The notes beneath the pieces were generated by a model. That model had not been told where the DNA came from, did not search any database, and saw only the letters and a program-made list of their open reading frames with translations. A stretch of 64,000 nt of DNA, taken from assembly GCF_900119825.1 (NCBI RefSeq), contig NZ_FPKR01000017.1, forward strand, positions 1 to 64,000, given 5' to 3'. The stretch is from Chitinimonas taiwanensis DSM 18899 (lineage in GTDB: Bacteria; Pseudomonadota; Gammaproteobacteria; Burkholderiales; Chitinimonadaceae). This document shows, piece by piece, positions 45,044 to 53,490 of the stretch (positions are counted from its first letter, which is position 1; each line of letters opens with the position of its first letter). The translations under genes and the position numbers were made by a program.

Positions 45044-45787
45044 ATGTCCCTCATGTTTGCGCCTTACCGCCCTACCAGCCTGATCGCCACACTGTTTGTG
45101 CTAAGCCTGCTACCCGCCCAGGCCACCAACAGCCTGAAGGTGCTGCTCGATACCAGTACCGAGATGCCGATGGCCGAGTTGCGTGGCAACCGGCTCACCG
45201 CCGGCCTGCATCATGATGTGGGCCAGGCGCTGGCCGCCGAGCTGGGGCGCACGGCGCAGTTCATCGTGCTGCCGCGCAAGCGGCTGGGCAGCGCGCTGGA
45301 AAGCGGCGAAGCCGACCTGATGTGCCATTACCTGCCCGACTGGCTGCCGGGCAAGCTAGGCTGGAGTACGCCCTTTCTGCCTAATGCCGAACTGCTGATC
45401 AGCGACCGGCGCGAACCGCGTCCGGCTGCGCTGACCGCGCTGGCGAATATCCCCATTGGCACCGTGCTCGGCTTTGCCTACCCCGAGCTCGACAAGGCAC
45501 TGGGACGCGACTTCCGGCGTGAGGATGCGCCGAGTTCCGGCGCCAATCTACGCAAATTCGCCGCCGGGCGCGTCCAGCACGCGGTGGTCAACCAGCTGTT
45601 CCTGGCCTATCAGCAGCGTCAGGGCCACTTCAAGGCCGCGCTGCATCCCGCCTTGATCATCCGCCCCTACCAGGCCCAATGTGCGGTATCACCTAAGGGC
45701 AGCGTGAGCCTCGCCGAGGTCAATCGCGCCATTGCCGCCCTGCAGGCCAGGGATGCGATCACGCCCCTGTTTGCGCGTTACCGTTAA
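45044..45787 (+). CDS. periplasmic solute-binding-like protein (SBP_bac_3 type)
   Basis: The 247-residue protein has a signal peptide (about 1-28, LIATLFVLSLLPAQA), LKVLLDTSTEMPMAEL at the start of the mature part, GLHHDVGQALAAELGRTAQFIVLPRKRL and LESGEADLMCHYLPDWLPG, as in family 3 substrate-binding proteins. No ABC permease or ATPase gene is adjacent; orphan members are common in this group and may sense or scavenge. Start 45044 or 45053. Confidence 0.82.
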   Translation: MSLMFAPYRPTSLIATLFVLSLLPAQATNSLKVLLDTSTEMPMAELRGNRLTAGLHHDVGQALAAELGRTAQFIVLPRKRLGSALESGEADLMCHYLPDWLPGKLGWSTPFLPNAELLISDRREPRPAALTALANIPIGTVLGFAYPELDKALGRDFRREDAPSSGANLRKFAAGRVQHAVVNQLFLAYQQRQGHFKAALHPALIIRPYQAQCAVSPKGSVSLAEVNRAIAALQARDAITPLFARYR

Positions 45788-45839
45788 GGCTGCGGCACGT
45801 ACGCAACACGCACTAAATCACTGATTGCCTTATTTTTTT

Positions 45840-45867
45840 CGCTGCACCACACTGCAATGGTGCAGCG
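45840..45867. promoter_or_regulatory. perfect 10-bp inverted repeat upstream of the GNAT gene
   Basis: CGCTGCACCA (45840-45849) and TGGTGCAGCG (45858-45867) flank 8 bases, 56 bp upstream of the start at 45923. A T run precedes rather than follows it, so it is not a plus-strand terminator. It may be an operator or a leader hairpin. Confidence 0.4.
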
Positions 45868-45922
45868 CACAAAGACGCTATTCAAGGAGACGACACAGCA
45901 CCTGACTTAACAGGAGTCGCTG

Positions 45923-46543
45923 ATGACACGTTCCGATCTCTTTCCCTCTGTGCTGCAGGCTAGCCATCTGCCCGCCATGCAGGCCCATCTGCTGCGCTTG
46001 TCCGATACCGATCGCGTGCAGCGCTTTGCCCAACCGGCCAGCGACGAGGTGATCCTCGCCTATCTGCGCAGGCTGAACTTTCAACGCGATGCCCATTATG
46101 GCGTATGGGAAAACGCCGGCCTGCTGCCCCAGCTGGTCGGCCTTACCCATCTGGCCGTGGACCCCAAGCTCGGCCTGGCCGAGATCGGCGTCAGCGTGGA
46201 TGCCGGCTACCGGCGCCAGGGCCTGGCCGGCCAGATGCTGGAGCGGGCAATTCTGCATGCGCGCAATCTCGGCATCGTCGAGGTCGTCATGTACTTTCTG
46301 CCTTACAACACCGAGCTGGTGGAGCTGGCGCGCCGCCTGGGCATGCGTCTGAGCGTGGGCCATGGCGATGGCATCGCCCGCCTGCAGCCGGGCGAGGCGA
46401 ATCTGGACAGCCTGAGCCGCGAATGGCTGGCCGATTGGCAGGACAGCACCCAGCGCAGCCTGCACAACTGGGCGGGCGAGGTGCGCAATGCCAGCAGCTC
46501 GCTCAGCCAGTTGCTGCACAAGGGTACAGATCAGCGCGATTAG
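45923..46543 (+). CDS. GNAT-family N-acetyltransferase
   Basis: The 206-residue protein has a GNAT core: LLPQLVGLTHLAVDPKLGLAEIGVSVDAGYRRQGLAGQMLERAILHARNLGI (acetyl-CoA loop RRQGLA) and VVMYFLPYNTELVELARRLGM. CAGGAG lies upstream of the ATG. Its C-terminus is longer than usual (about 45 residues). Acceptor unknown. Confidence 0.88.
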   Translation: MTRSDLFPSVLQASHLPAMQAHLLRLSDTDRVQRFAQPASDEVILAYLRRLNFQRDAHYGVWENAGLLPQLVGLTHLAVDPKLGLAEIGVSVDAGYRRQGLAGQMLERAILHARNLGIVEVVMYFLPYNTELVELARRLGMRLSVGHGDGIARLQPGEANLDSLSREWLADWQDSTQRSLHNWAGEVRNASSSLSQLLHKGTDQRD

Positions 46544-46555
46544 GGCCTGTTCACC

Positions 46556-46861
46556 CTAAGCCAGCGGGTGGTAGTCGAGCACCAGCACATCGGCCAGCTG
46601 GGCTTTCAGGCGTACCACCAGCGCCTGGTGCTCGGGGTGGGGCAGATAGGCATCGCGCGCGGCGGCATCCACAAAGCTCAGCAAAAAGCAGTGGCTGAAG
46701 CCCTTGTCCAGGCCTTCGCTGCTGTTGTTGTGCCCCCACTCCAGCGCGCTGATGCCGGGAATCTTGCTGGGCAGGGCCGCGAAATCGGCCAGCAGAGCGT
46801 TCAGGACATCGGGCGCGGTGTCGGCGCGGAATTGCAGCAGGACCGGGTGGCGTAGCAGCAT
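46556..46861 (-). CDS. Dabb-family stress-responsive dimeric alpha-beta barrel protein
   Basis: The 101-residue protein has the Dabb pattern: MLLRHPVLLQFRADTA, LLADFAALPSKIPGISALEWGHNNSSEGLDKGFSHCFLLSFVDAAARDAYLPHPEHQALV. Such proteins form dimeric barrels; the role is unknown. It converges with the GNAT gene with a 12-bp gap. Confidence 0.9.
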   Translation of the reverse strand: MLLRHPVLLQFRADTAPDVLNALLADFAALPSKIPGISALEWGHNNSSEGLDKGFSHCFLLSFVDAAARDAYLPHPEHQALVVRLKAQLADVLVLDYHPLA

Positions 46862-46939
46862 GATGGGGCTCGTCTCAGGATAAAGTAGCAATTCTATCCA
46901 CCCGGCCCGGCGCTGCCCTAGGCGGCTGGCCACTTCTGC

Positions 46940-47167
46940 ATGGAATGGATTGCATCGATGACGCCTGCCCCCGCGCCAGCGCGGGTCAACTGCCTGCGCT
47001 GCCAGCACCACTACATCAGCTGGGACCCGAACTTCCCCTATGGCTGCCGCCAGCTGGGTTTCAAGAGCCGGCGCATGCCCTGTCTGGAAGTACTGGCCGC
47101 CTCGGGCCAGCCCTGCAATTACTACAGCCCGCGCGCGCCGCGCAGTGCGGACGACAAAACTGATTAG
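46940..47167 (+). CDS. small cysteine-rich conserved protein
   Basis: The 75-residue protein has CLRCQHHYISWDPNFPYGCR, MPCLEVLAASGQPCNYY, giving five cysteines with a CxxC pair that suggests zinc binding. I recognise it as a conserved small protein of proteobacteria without assigned function. Start 46940 or 46958 (MTPAPAPARVNCLRC). Its stop codon overlaps that of the convergent kinase gene by 2 bp. Confidence 0.72.
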   Translation: MEWIASMTPAPAPARVNCLRCQHHYISWDPNFPYGCRQLGFKSRRMPCLEVLAASGQPCNYYSPRAPRSADDKTD

Positions 47168-47691
47168 GGCTGCTTGATACCGAGCGCCGCACACATCTGA
47201 GCCAGCCGCTGCGTCGGGCTGCCGCTGACGATGCAGAATGCCGCGCCACTTGCCTGCAAGGCAGCCTGATAGCGCGCAAACAGGGCCGGGCGATCGTGCG
47301 GGTTTTCGCGCAGCGGGTCGGGCTGCCAGACAATATCGGGTGTGGGCAGAATATGCAGCGCATAGTCGTGGGCCGGCCAGGCGGCCTCGATCTCGACCGG
47401 GCACAGGCCAAAGCGCACCTCGGCCCAGATCTTGCACACCAGTGCATTGGTATCACACACCAGCCAATCGCCCTGATCCGCCCCCTGCCACAGGGCCGGC
47501 TCCGCTTCGCCGGCGCGCTGGCCCTGGGCAATGGCGATCACATCGTCCAGCCCGTAGTGCGTATCACCCTTAGCGGCAAAATAGTGGCGCGCATACTCGG
47601 GCAGCCAGGGTGCATGCAAGACGTTGGCCAGCTCGCGCGCCAAGGTAGTCTTGCCCGATGACTCGGCGCCGACGATGGCCAGCTTACGCAT
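47164..47691 (-). CDS. nicotinamide riboside kinase-like ATPase (NadR C-terminal domain)
   Basis: The 175-residue protein is an AAA_28/NadR-kinase domain: IVGAESSGKTTLARELAN (Walker A), WLPEYARHYFAAKG, WLVCDTNALVCKIWAEVRFG and LHILPTPDIVWQPDPLRENPHDR. It probably phosphorylates nicotinamide riboside to NMN. It lacks the adenylyltransferase and regulatory domains of E. coli NadR. Its start overlaps the pnuC end by 8 bp, so import and phosphorylation are coupled. Confidence 0.9.
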   Translation of the reverse strand: MRKLAIVGAESSGKTTLARELANVLHAPWLPEYARHYFAAKGDTHYGLDDVIAIAQGQRAGEAEPALWQGADQGDWLVCDTNALVCKIWAEVRFGLCPVEIEAAWPAHDYALHILPTPDIVWQPDPLRENPHDRPALFARYQAALQASGAAFCIVSGSPTQRLAQMCAALGIKQP

Positions 47692-48280
47692 GCGCGCCCC
47701 CGAGCAGGCGGCGGCGCCAATCCCACCAGCCATAGGCGGCCAGCAGCGCGAGCAGCACATACAGCGCCGCGGTGATATGCAGCTGCTTATGCCAGTAAAT
47801 ACCGGCGGCGAGGAGGTCGAGCCCTATCCACACCGGCCAGTTTTCCAGCTTGCGGCGCGCCTGCAACCACTGCGCGAGCACGCCGAACACGAAGACGGTG
47901 GAATCGAGCCAGGGCAGATCGGTAGGCAGGAACTGCAGCTGCAGCTTGGCCACCAGCACGGTGCCCAGCACGCCCAGCCCCCACAAGACGGCATGATCGC
48001 GCCAGTGCATAAGGCTGATGGGCAACGCGCGCTGCGTGGCGCCGCGCCGCCATTGCAGCAGGCCGTAGACCGCCAGCAGTACATACAGGCCGTTCAGTGC
48101 GGCCTCGCCAAACAGCTGGAACTGCGCGAACAGCGCCATATACAGCAGGCCACCCGCCATCTGCAGCGGCCAGGTCAGCCAATGGTTGCGCGCCGCGAGC
48201 CAGATGGCCGCGATGGTCAGCGCAAAGCCGGCCAGCTCGGCCAGGCTCAATGCGCTCAGTTGGGACAGCAGGGCTTGCAT
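47684..48280 (-). CDS. pnuC: nicotinamide riboside transporter PnuC
   Basis: The 198-residue membrane protein has seven hydrophobic segments and the PnuC motif AARNHWLTWPLQMAGGLLYMALF; WDWRR near the C-terminus is also typical. It imports nicotinamide riboside by facilitated diffusion, trapped by the kinase encoded by the overlapping gene. I see no NadR operator or NAD riboswitch in the short leader (48281-48403). Confidence 0.92.
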   Translation of the reverse strand: MQALLSQLSALSLAELAGFALTIAAIWLAARNHWLTWPLQMAGGLLYMALFAQFQLFGEAALNGLYVLLAVYGLLQWRRGATQRALPISLMHWRDHAVLWGLGVLGTVLVAKLQLQFLPTDLPWLDSTVFVFGVLAQWLQARRKLENWPVWIGLDLLAAGIYWHKQLHITAALYVLLALLAAYGWWDWRRRLLGGAHA

Positions 48281-48403
48281 GGGTGATGGGTGTTGAGCTC
48301 GAAGGCGCGCAGTATACGCCGCCCGCCGCCACGCCAAGCGGCGTGCCAAGCCGGCGCCCAGCGCTTAAAATTCCCGCCCCTTACCCACCGGCGCCCACAG
48401 CCC

Positions 48404-48676
48404 ATGTCCGCACGCTTTTATCGCCATCTGGATGGCGGCTACTACCGCTTTGTGTCCGATGCCATGTCGGCCGACACCGACAGCCCGGTCATCATTTATG
48501 AGCATCTCTGGCCGTTCGAGCCCGGTCTGTGGGTGCGCGCACGCGCCGACTTCCTGGCCCGCTTCAGCCCGGTGGAGGCGGCCGAGGTGGACGCCGCCTG
48601 TGCAGGGGAGCGCAGCGTGGCCCAGGCTGCCGTCAATGCGGCCAAGGCACGCCGCCGGGCGGCCAAGCCGGCATGA
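48404..48676 (+). CDS. DUF1653-family protein
   Basis: The 90-residue protein shows FYRHLDGGYYRFVSDAMSADTDSPVIIYEHLW, followed by VRARADFLARF, the DUF1653 pattern. The function is unknown. Its stop overlaps the start of the next gene (ATGA), indicating coupling. Confidence 0.85.
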   Translation: MSARFYRHLDGGYYRFVSDAMSADTDSPVIIYEHLWPFEPGLWVRARADFLARFSPVEAAEVDAACAGERSVAQAAVNAAKARRRAAKPA

Positions 48677-49479
48677 GCCGTGCGCTGTGCCCGGCGGTCT
48701 GCCAGGCGCTGGCCACCAGCGATCCGAGCGACAAGGCTGCCCTGGCCGATGCGCTGTGGGCCGCCTGGCAGGCGGGTGAGCTGAATCCCGCACAGGGCTG
48801 GCACAACCTGCCCGCGCAGCCGGGCCGGCCGGCACGCCCTGCCCTGCTGCCCCCCGCCCAGGTGCCGCAGCGCAAGTTGGGCAGCCTGGAAGGGCGCGCT
48901 GCGCTGCTGCATGCGATCTGCCATATCGAATTCAATGCGATCAATCTGGCGCTCGATGCCGCGGCGCGCTTTGCAGGCCTGCCGACCGACTACTACGGCG
49001 ACTGGCTACGCGTGGCGGCCGAGGAAGCCGGCCATTTCCGCCTCTTGCGCACGCACCTGGCCAGCCTCGGCTACCAGTACGGTGACTTCCCGGCCCATAA
49101 CAGCCTGTGGGAAATGGCCGAGCGCACCCAGGGCGACGTGCTGGCGCGCATGGCCCTGGTACCGCGCCTCTTGGAAGCGCGCGGGCTGGATGTGACGCCA
49201 GGCATGCAGGCCCGCCTGCTGGCTGCGGGCGACCCAGAGGCGGTGGCGATACTGGACATCATCTTCCGCGATGAGGTCGGCCATGTGGCGGTCGGCAATC
49301 GCTGGTTCCGCCATCTGTGCGCCGAGCGTGGCCTCGACCCCGTGCTCACCTTCCGCCAGCTGCTGCCGCACTTCAAGGCACCGCGCCAGATTGGCACCCT
49401 GAATGAAGAAGCCCGCCGGAGGGCGGGCTTTCAGGATGCCGAGCTGGATGCGCTGCGCGACTACGCCGCGAACGGCTAG
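48673..49479 (+). CDS. DUF455 ferritin-like protein
   Basis: The 268-residue protein has a ferritin-like di-iron pattern: LLHAICHIEFNAINLALDAAAR, AAEEAGHFRLLRTHL and IIFRDEVGHVAVGNRWF, with ExxH-type ligands in each. DUF455 members resemble MiaE-type tRNA hydroxylases but have no proven reaction. It overlaps the DUF1653 gene by 4 bp. Confidence 0.9.
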   Translation: MSRALCPAVCQALATSDPSDKAALADALWAAWQAGELNPAQGWHNLPAQPGRPARPALLPPAQVPQRKLGSLEGRAALLHAICHIEFNAINLALDAAARFAGLPTDYYGDWLRVAAEEAGHFRLLRTHLASLGYQYGDFPAHNSLWEMAERTQGDVLARMALVPRLLEARGLDVTPGMQARLLAAGDPEAVAILDIIFRDEVGHVAVGNRWFRHLCAERGLDPVLTFRQLLPHFKAPRQIGTLNEEARRRAGFQDAELDALRDYAANG

Positions 49480-49494
49480 GCCGCGCAGGCAGGT

Positions 49495-51078
49495 TTACAG
49501 CTTCTGGCCGGCGTGAATGGCCACGGCGGTATTGGGTGCCAGATTCAGCATGGCCGTGCCATCGGCCGCCACGGTCACCACATTGCCATCGCACACCGTG
49601 CCGTTCTTCAGGCCCGTGGTCACATCGCAGTAATTGCCCGCCGCCATGCCGGTCTGGAAGCTGCGCTGCACATTGCTGCCCTCGCGATTGATGGCCACAA
49701 AGCCCTGACCGCCGCGCGAGAAGGCAATCGCATTTGCGCCGTTATCCCACCAGTTGGTGATGGCGGTGCCGGCCACCTGCTTGCGGAAGGCGACCATATT
49801 GGCGATGGCGGCGTCGCGGTGCTCGCAGATCCAACTGCCTACGCCAGGCGTGGCGGGCCAGCTGGCCGCGCAGTTGCTCGAGGCTGCCGTGGCGGGCGGG
49901 CCGGCATCCTTGCCCGCCGTATTGGCGCGGTCGAAGCCGTAGCTGGACATGATGGACGGATAGCCATAGGGCTGGGCCAGCATCCAGATATTGGCCAGGC
50001 GGTGCACCACACCATCGGTGTAGCGAATGCCGCTACCGTCTTCGCGCTGGGTGTCGTGGTTTTCCAGGAAGACCACCGCCTTATCACTCGGCATCAGATT
50101 CCAAGCCGCTACGGAGAACTGGCTGCCGGAGAGACCATTCGGATTGAGCTGGGCCAGGTACTGGTTGCCGCCCACCTGCTGGAATTTGTGCGAGGTGAAG
50201 CGGAAGGTGAACTCGGTGATATCAGCCGCCCCGCCGCTGCTATAGCCCAGGCCATAGTAGTCGCGCGGCTGCACCGCCTCGCCGCCCGCGCCGATCACTT
50301 CGGCGAACACATAGGGCCGCGCGCGGCCCTTAGCCAGCGCATCGTTGTTCACCAGCTTGAGGATCTCGTCCAGATCCACGGGCTGGATATGCTTGGTCGC
50401 ATCAATGCGGAAACCGGCCACGCCCAGGTCCGCCAGGCTGATCAGGTAGTTGGCGATCTTCTGCCGCACCGTGGTGCTCTCGGTTTTCAGGTCCGCCAGG
50501 CCAACCAGCTCGCAGTCCTGCACATTGGCCGCATTGCCGTAGTTATTGATGCTGCAGGCGGTATGGAAATCGCCGCTCGCATACAGGCCCGGGTAGTTGT
50601 ACTTGGTGTAGGTGGTGCCACCGGTTCCCGTGCCGGCCGAGGAAGCCGACATATGGTTGATTACCGCATCGGCATACACATCCACGCCGGCGGCCTTGCA
50701 GCGGTTGACCATATTGATGAACTGGGCGCGCGTGCCCGAGCGGCTCTCCAGCGCATAGCTGACCGGCTGGTAACGCGTCCACCACTGGGCACCGGCAATA
50801 TGTTCCTGCGGCGGGGAAATCTGCACCGCCTTATAGCCCTTGGGGCCGAGCACGTTCTCGCACTCATTGGCCACATCGGCCCACTTCCATTCGAACAGAT
50901 GCACAAACACATCACCGGCGGCGGTACGGCCGCTTGGGGTATAGGTCTGCGCCAGTGTCGGACGGTCGCTGGGTGGTGTGGGGGTCGGGGTTTCGCCACC
51001 ACCGCCTCCGCCGCCACAGGCGGCCAGGCTCAGGGATAGCACGGTGGCCAGGACCGTGCGCTGGGGGGTCTTCAACAT
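49495..51078 (-). CDS. lipoprotein alpha-amylase, GH13 (animal/Pseudoalteromonas-like)
   Basis: The 527-residue enzyme has a lipoprotein signal (LSLSLAAC, then seven glycines), a short TPTPTP linker and a GH13 barrel: VHLFEWKWADVANECENVLGPKGYKAVQISPPQEH, DAVINHM, GFRIDATKH with the nucleophile Asp, YVFAEVIG with the acid Glu, and VVFLENHDTQR. The type with FEWKW and SPPxEH is that of chloride-dependent amylases of animals and some marine bacteria. C-terminal all-beta domain from about 440. GGAG lies five bases before the ATG at 51078. Anchoring in the outer membrane would keep it at the cell surface. Confidence 0.92.
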   Translation of the reverse strand: MLKTPQRTVLATVLSLSLAACGGGGGGGETPTPTPPSDRPTLAQTYTPSGRTAAGDVFVHLFEWKWADVANECENVLGPKGYKAVQISPPQEHIAGAQWWTRYQPVSYALESRSGTRAQFINMVNRCKAAGVDVYADAVINHMSASSAGTGTGGTTYTKYNYPGLYASGDFHTACSINNYGNAANVQDCELVGLADLKTESTTVRQKIANYLISLADLGVAGFRIDATKHIQPVDLDEILKLVNNDALAKGRARPYVFAEVIGAGGEAVQPRDYYGLGYSSGGAADITEFTFRFTSHKFQQVGGNQYLAQLNPNGLSGSQFSVAAWNLMPSDKAVVFLENHDTQREDGSGIRYTDGVVHRLANIWMLAQPYGYPSIMSSYGFDRANTAGKDAGPPATAASSNCAASWPATPGVGSWICEHRDAAIANMVAFRKQVAGTAITNWWDNGANAIAFSRGGQGFVAINREGSNVQRSFQTGMAAGNYCDVTTGLKNGTVCDGNVVTVAADGTAMLNLAPNTAVAIHAGQKL

Positions 51079-51228
51079 CTTCACTCCGCTATTTTTATGG
51101 GTAGGTTCGCGGGCGATGATGGGCACAGGCTGCCCTGTAGTCAAACCAGCCCAGTTACCAAAGCGCTTAGCGTGCGCGCGGGCCGACAGACGCGTGCTAC
51201 CGGTTCACGCAGCGCACTGACACGCGCC

Positions 51229-53301
51229 TCACTCCGGCCTTGCCGCATCGCGCGCGGCGCGTAGCTGTAGCTCATACAGATAGCGCGAGGCCAGGTGGTC
51301 GGCCGGCGGCTCGCTGTACTGGCCGCTACGCATGCTGGCCTTCAGCGCCGCATCCTGCGGGGCGATCAGCACCAGCGCCTGTTTGGCCCGTGTGGCCGCC
51401 ACATAGAACAGGCGCCGCTCGGTCAGGCTGTGCCGCGCGCTATCGAGCCAGCTGCCATGCTGGCGGCGCGGCAGCTTGTCGCGACTCAGGCCAGGCAGGA
51501 TCACCACCGCCCATTCATGCCCCTTGGCCTGCGCATAGCTGAGCAATTGCGCACCCTGCCGATTGGCCCAACGCGCGCTCTTGCTATTCAGGTCCTCCAG
51601 GGCCCTCAAGGTCTGGGCGATGGTCCAGCCCTGGCGGGCAAAGAAGTGCAGCGTCTCGCGCAGGGCATGGCGCAGCTCGGCCAGCTTTTCGCGGTCGATC
51701 AGCATGCGCGCCAACTCGTTCTCCACATCAAACAGCTGCAACAGGCGTTGCAGGCTGGCCGCCGCTGGCGCGTCGTCGGGCAGTGCCAATAGCTCGGCGC
51801 GATGCGCAATCAGCCGCTCGGCGCGTCGCGCGGCCTGGGCGGAGTTCGGATAGGTGGCGCGCAGCTTTTCCGCCGCGCGCAGCAGGTAGTCGAAGTCGGC
51901 CAGGATGGCCGGCTGCTCGGCCAGCTGCTGCACGCCCTGCTGCAGCCAGTCGGCGCGGCCGCTCTGCGGGTCCACGGCGCGCGCCAGACCCGGCGCCAGC
52001 AGGCCCAACGCTGCCTCTAGCAGAAAGGCGCGCCGCGCCTGCGGCAGCTTGTCCAGACGCTTGCCGCCCATGGCCAGCAGACCGAGCAGGCCGGCTTCCT
52101 CGCGGCGCTGGCCAAACGGCGGGGTATCGACGAACTGGTAAGGAATGCCAGCCTCGATCAGTGCGTATTCGGTGGCAATCGCATCGGCCGGGGCGCGGAA
52201 CAGCACCGCGTAATCGCTCAACAGCCGGTCTTCCTCCTGCGCCTTGCGCAGCAGCTCGACCACCGCGCCCGGCTCGTCCTCGCGGTACACGCGCACGATG
52301 CGCGTGGGCTGGCGGCTTAGCGACTGGCAGGCCACGCGCGGCTGCGGCCGCGCGCGCTGCATGAACTGGTTCATGGCCTGGGCCAGTTCCTTGCCAAAGC
52401 GGAAGGAGCCGGACAGCTGGCCTTCCTGCAGATCATGGAAGCAGGCGGCGAACTGCTCGCGCATCAGGCTGGGGTCGGCGCCCTGCTGGGCATGAATGCA
52501 CTGGCTCTCATCCCCGACCGCCACCATCACCGCCTTACGCCCCAGCACCGCGCGCAGCAGCTGCAGCTGAGCCAGGCTCAAGTCATTGATCTCGTCCAGC
52601 ACCGCGAAGTCATACCGCCCGGCCAGATCACGGCGCGCCTCGGGTTCGCGCGCCAGCAATTGCAGCGGTTCGTGAATCAAATCGGCAAAGGTGTAGAAAC
52701 CGTACTGGCGGCGCCGGCGCTCGAACTCGATATACAGCGCCAGCGTGCGCTCCTCCACGCCCAGCCGTTCAGCCGCCCACTCATCGTGCCAGTCATCGCT
52801 GCTGAAGTCGGCGAACTTGCGCTCGGCCTTGATGCGGTCGAACAGATGCAGCAGGTCGTCGCAGCTCTGATTGGTCGGGTCGATAGCCTCAAGATCGCTG
52901 CGCGTTTCCGCCAGGCTGGCCATGGTCGCGTACAGATGCTCGCGCAACGTATCCGCATCGTCCGGGTCGGCCGGGTTCAGCAGCTTGGGCTGGCGCAGCA
53001 GCCAGCCGGTTTCCACCAGCTTCTTGCAGGCGGCAAAGCCGACCGCATGCACGGTGTGCACGCGCAGCTCGCGCGCGCCACCGGCCTGCAGCAGCTGCTC
53101 AAGGCGGCGCTTGCCGGTGTGGCTGAAACTCGCGCACAGCATGCGCTCGGGCGCCGCGCCTTCCTTCAAGCGCGCCAGCAGCCAGTGGGCCAGCGCCGTG
53201 CTCTTGCCGCTGCCCGCGGTGGCAAACACCAGCTGATTGCGCCGACCCTGCGCCACGATGGCGGCCTGTTCGGCGGTAAGTTGCTTGGCATCAATCAGCA
53301 T
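51229..53301 (-). CDS. UvrD/Rep-family ATP-dependent helicase (orphan)
   Basis: The 690-residue SF1A helicase has motif I FATAGSGKSTALAHWLLARL, motif Ia-like LCASFSHTGKRRLEQLL, motif II FAVLDEINDLS, motif III VGDESQCIHAQQGAD, motif IV-like SGSFRFGKELAQAMN, motif V AKGHEWAVVILPG and motif VI RRLFYVAATRAKQALVLI. Motif II reads DEIND where UvrD has DEFQD. No nuclease domain is present. The start at 53301 (MLIDAKQLTAEQAAIV) places the Q-motif at the N-terminus. Role in DNA repair inferred. Confidence 0.9.
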   Translation of the reverse strand: MLIDAKQLTAEQAAIVAQGRRNQLVFATAGSGKSTALAHWLLARLKEGAAPERMLCASFSHTGKRRLEQLLQAGGARELRVHTVHAVGFAACKKLVETGWLLRQPKLLNPADPDDADTLREHLYATMASLAETRSDLEAIDPTNQSCDDLLHLFDRIKAERKFADFSSDDWHDEWAAERLGVEERTLALYIEFERRRRQYGFYTFADLIHEPLQLLAREPEARRDLAGRYDFAVLDEINDLSLAQLQLLRAVLGRKAVMVAVGDESQCIHAQQGADPSLMREQFAACFHDLQEGQLSGSFRFGKELAQAMNQFMQRARPQPRVACQSLSRQPTRIVRVYREDEPGAVVELLRKAQEEDRLLSDYAVLFRAPADAIATEYALIEAGIPYQFVDTPPFGQRREEAGLLGLLAMGGKRLDKLPQARRAFLLEAALGLLAPGLARAVDPQSGRADWLQQGVQQLAEQPAILADFDYLLRAAEKLRATYPNSAQAARRAERLIAHRAELLALPDDAPAAASLQRLLQLFDVENELARMLIDREKLAELRHALRETLHFFARQGWTIAQTLRALEDLNSKSARWANRQGAQLLSYAQAKGHEWAVVILPGLSRDKLPRRQHGSWLDSARHSLTERRLFYVAATRAKQALVLIAPQDAALKASMRSGQYSEPPADHLASRYLYELQLRAARDAARPE

Positions 53302-53430
53302 GGCGGGGTCTTTGGTAAGGAGGGCAAAACGGAAAGCAGCGGGCCACGCCAGCATAGCCTGCTAGATGACAGACCAGCCATAGGGCGGGGGCGGCGATCA
53401 TGCGCAGTGCGCGCGCTGCCGTCAAACCCG

Positions 53431-53458
53431 CTGATAGATGGGGTGGCTCCGGTATAAT
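53431..53458 (+). promoter_or_regulatory. sigma70-type promoter of the fumarase gene
   Basis: CTGATA (53431-53436) and a perfect TATAAT (53453-53458) with 16-bp spacing lie 32 bp upstream of the fumarase ATG. Confidence 0.6.
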
Positions 53459-53490
53459 CGCCCTTCCCCCGATTGCACCGGAATACCGCC

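Noticed and set aside
45820-45867. Rho-independent terminator after the solute-binding protein gene
   Set aside because: A hairpin and a T run are present, but the T run comes before the hairpin on the plus strand and is an A run in minus-strand RNA.
48281-48403. NAD-class riboswitch upstream of pnuC
   Set aside because: The leader is short and I could find no conserved core or paired elements by eye.
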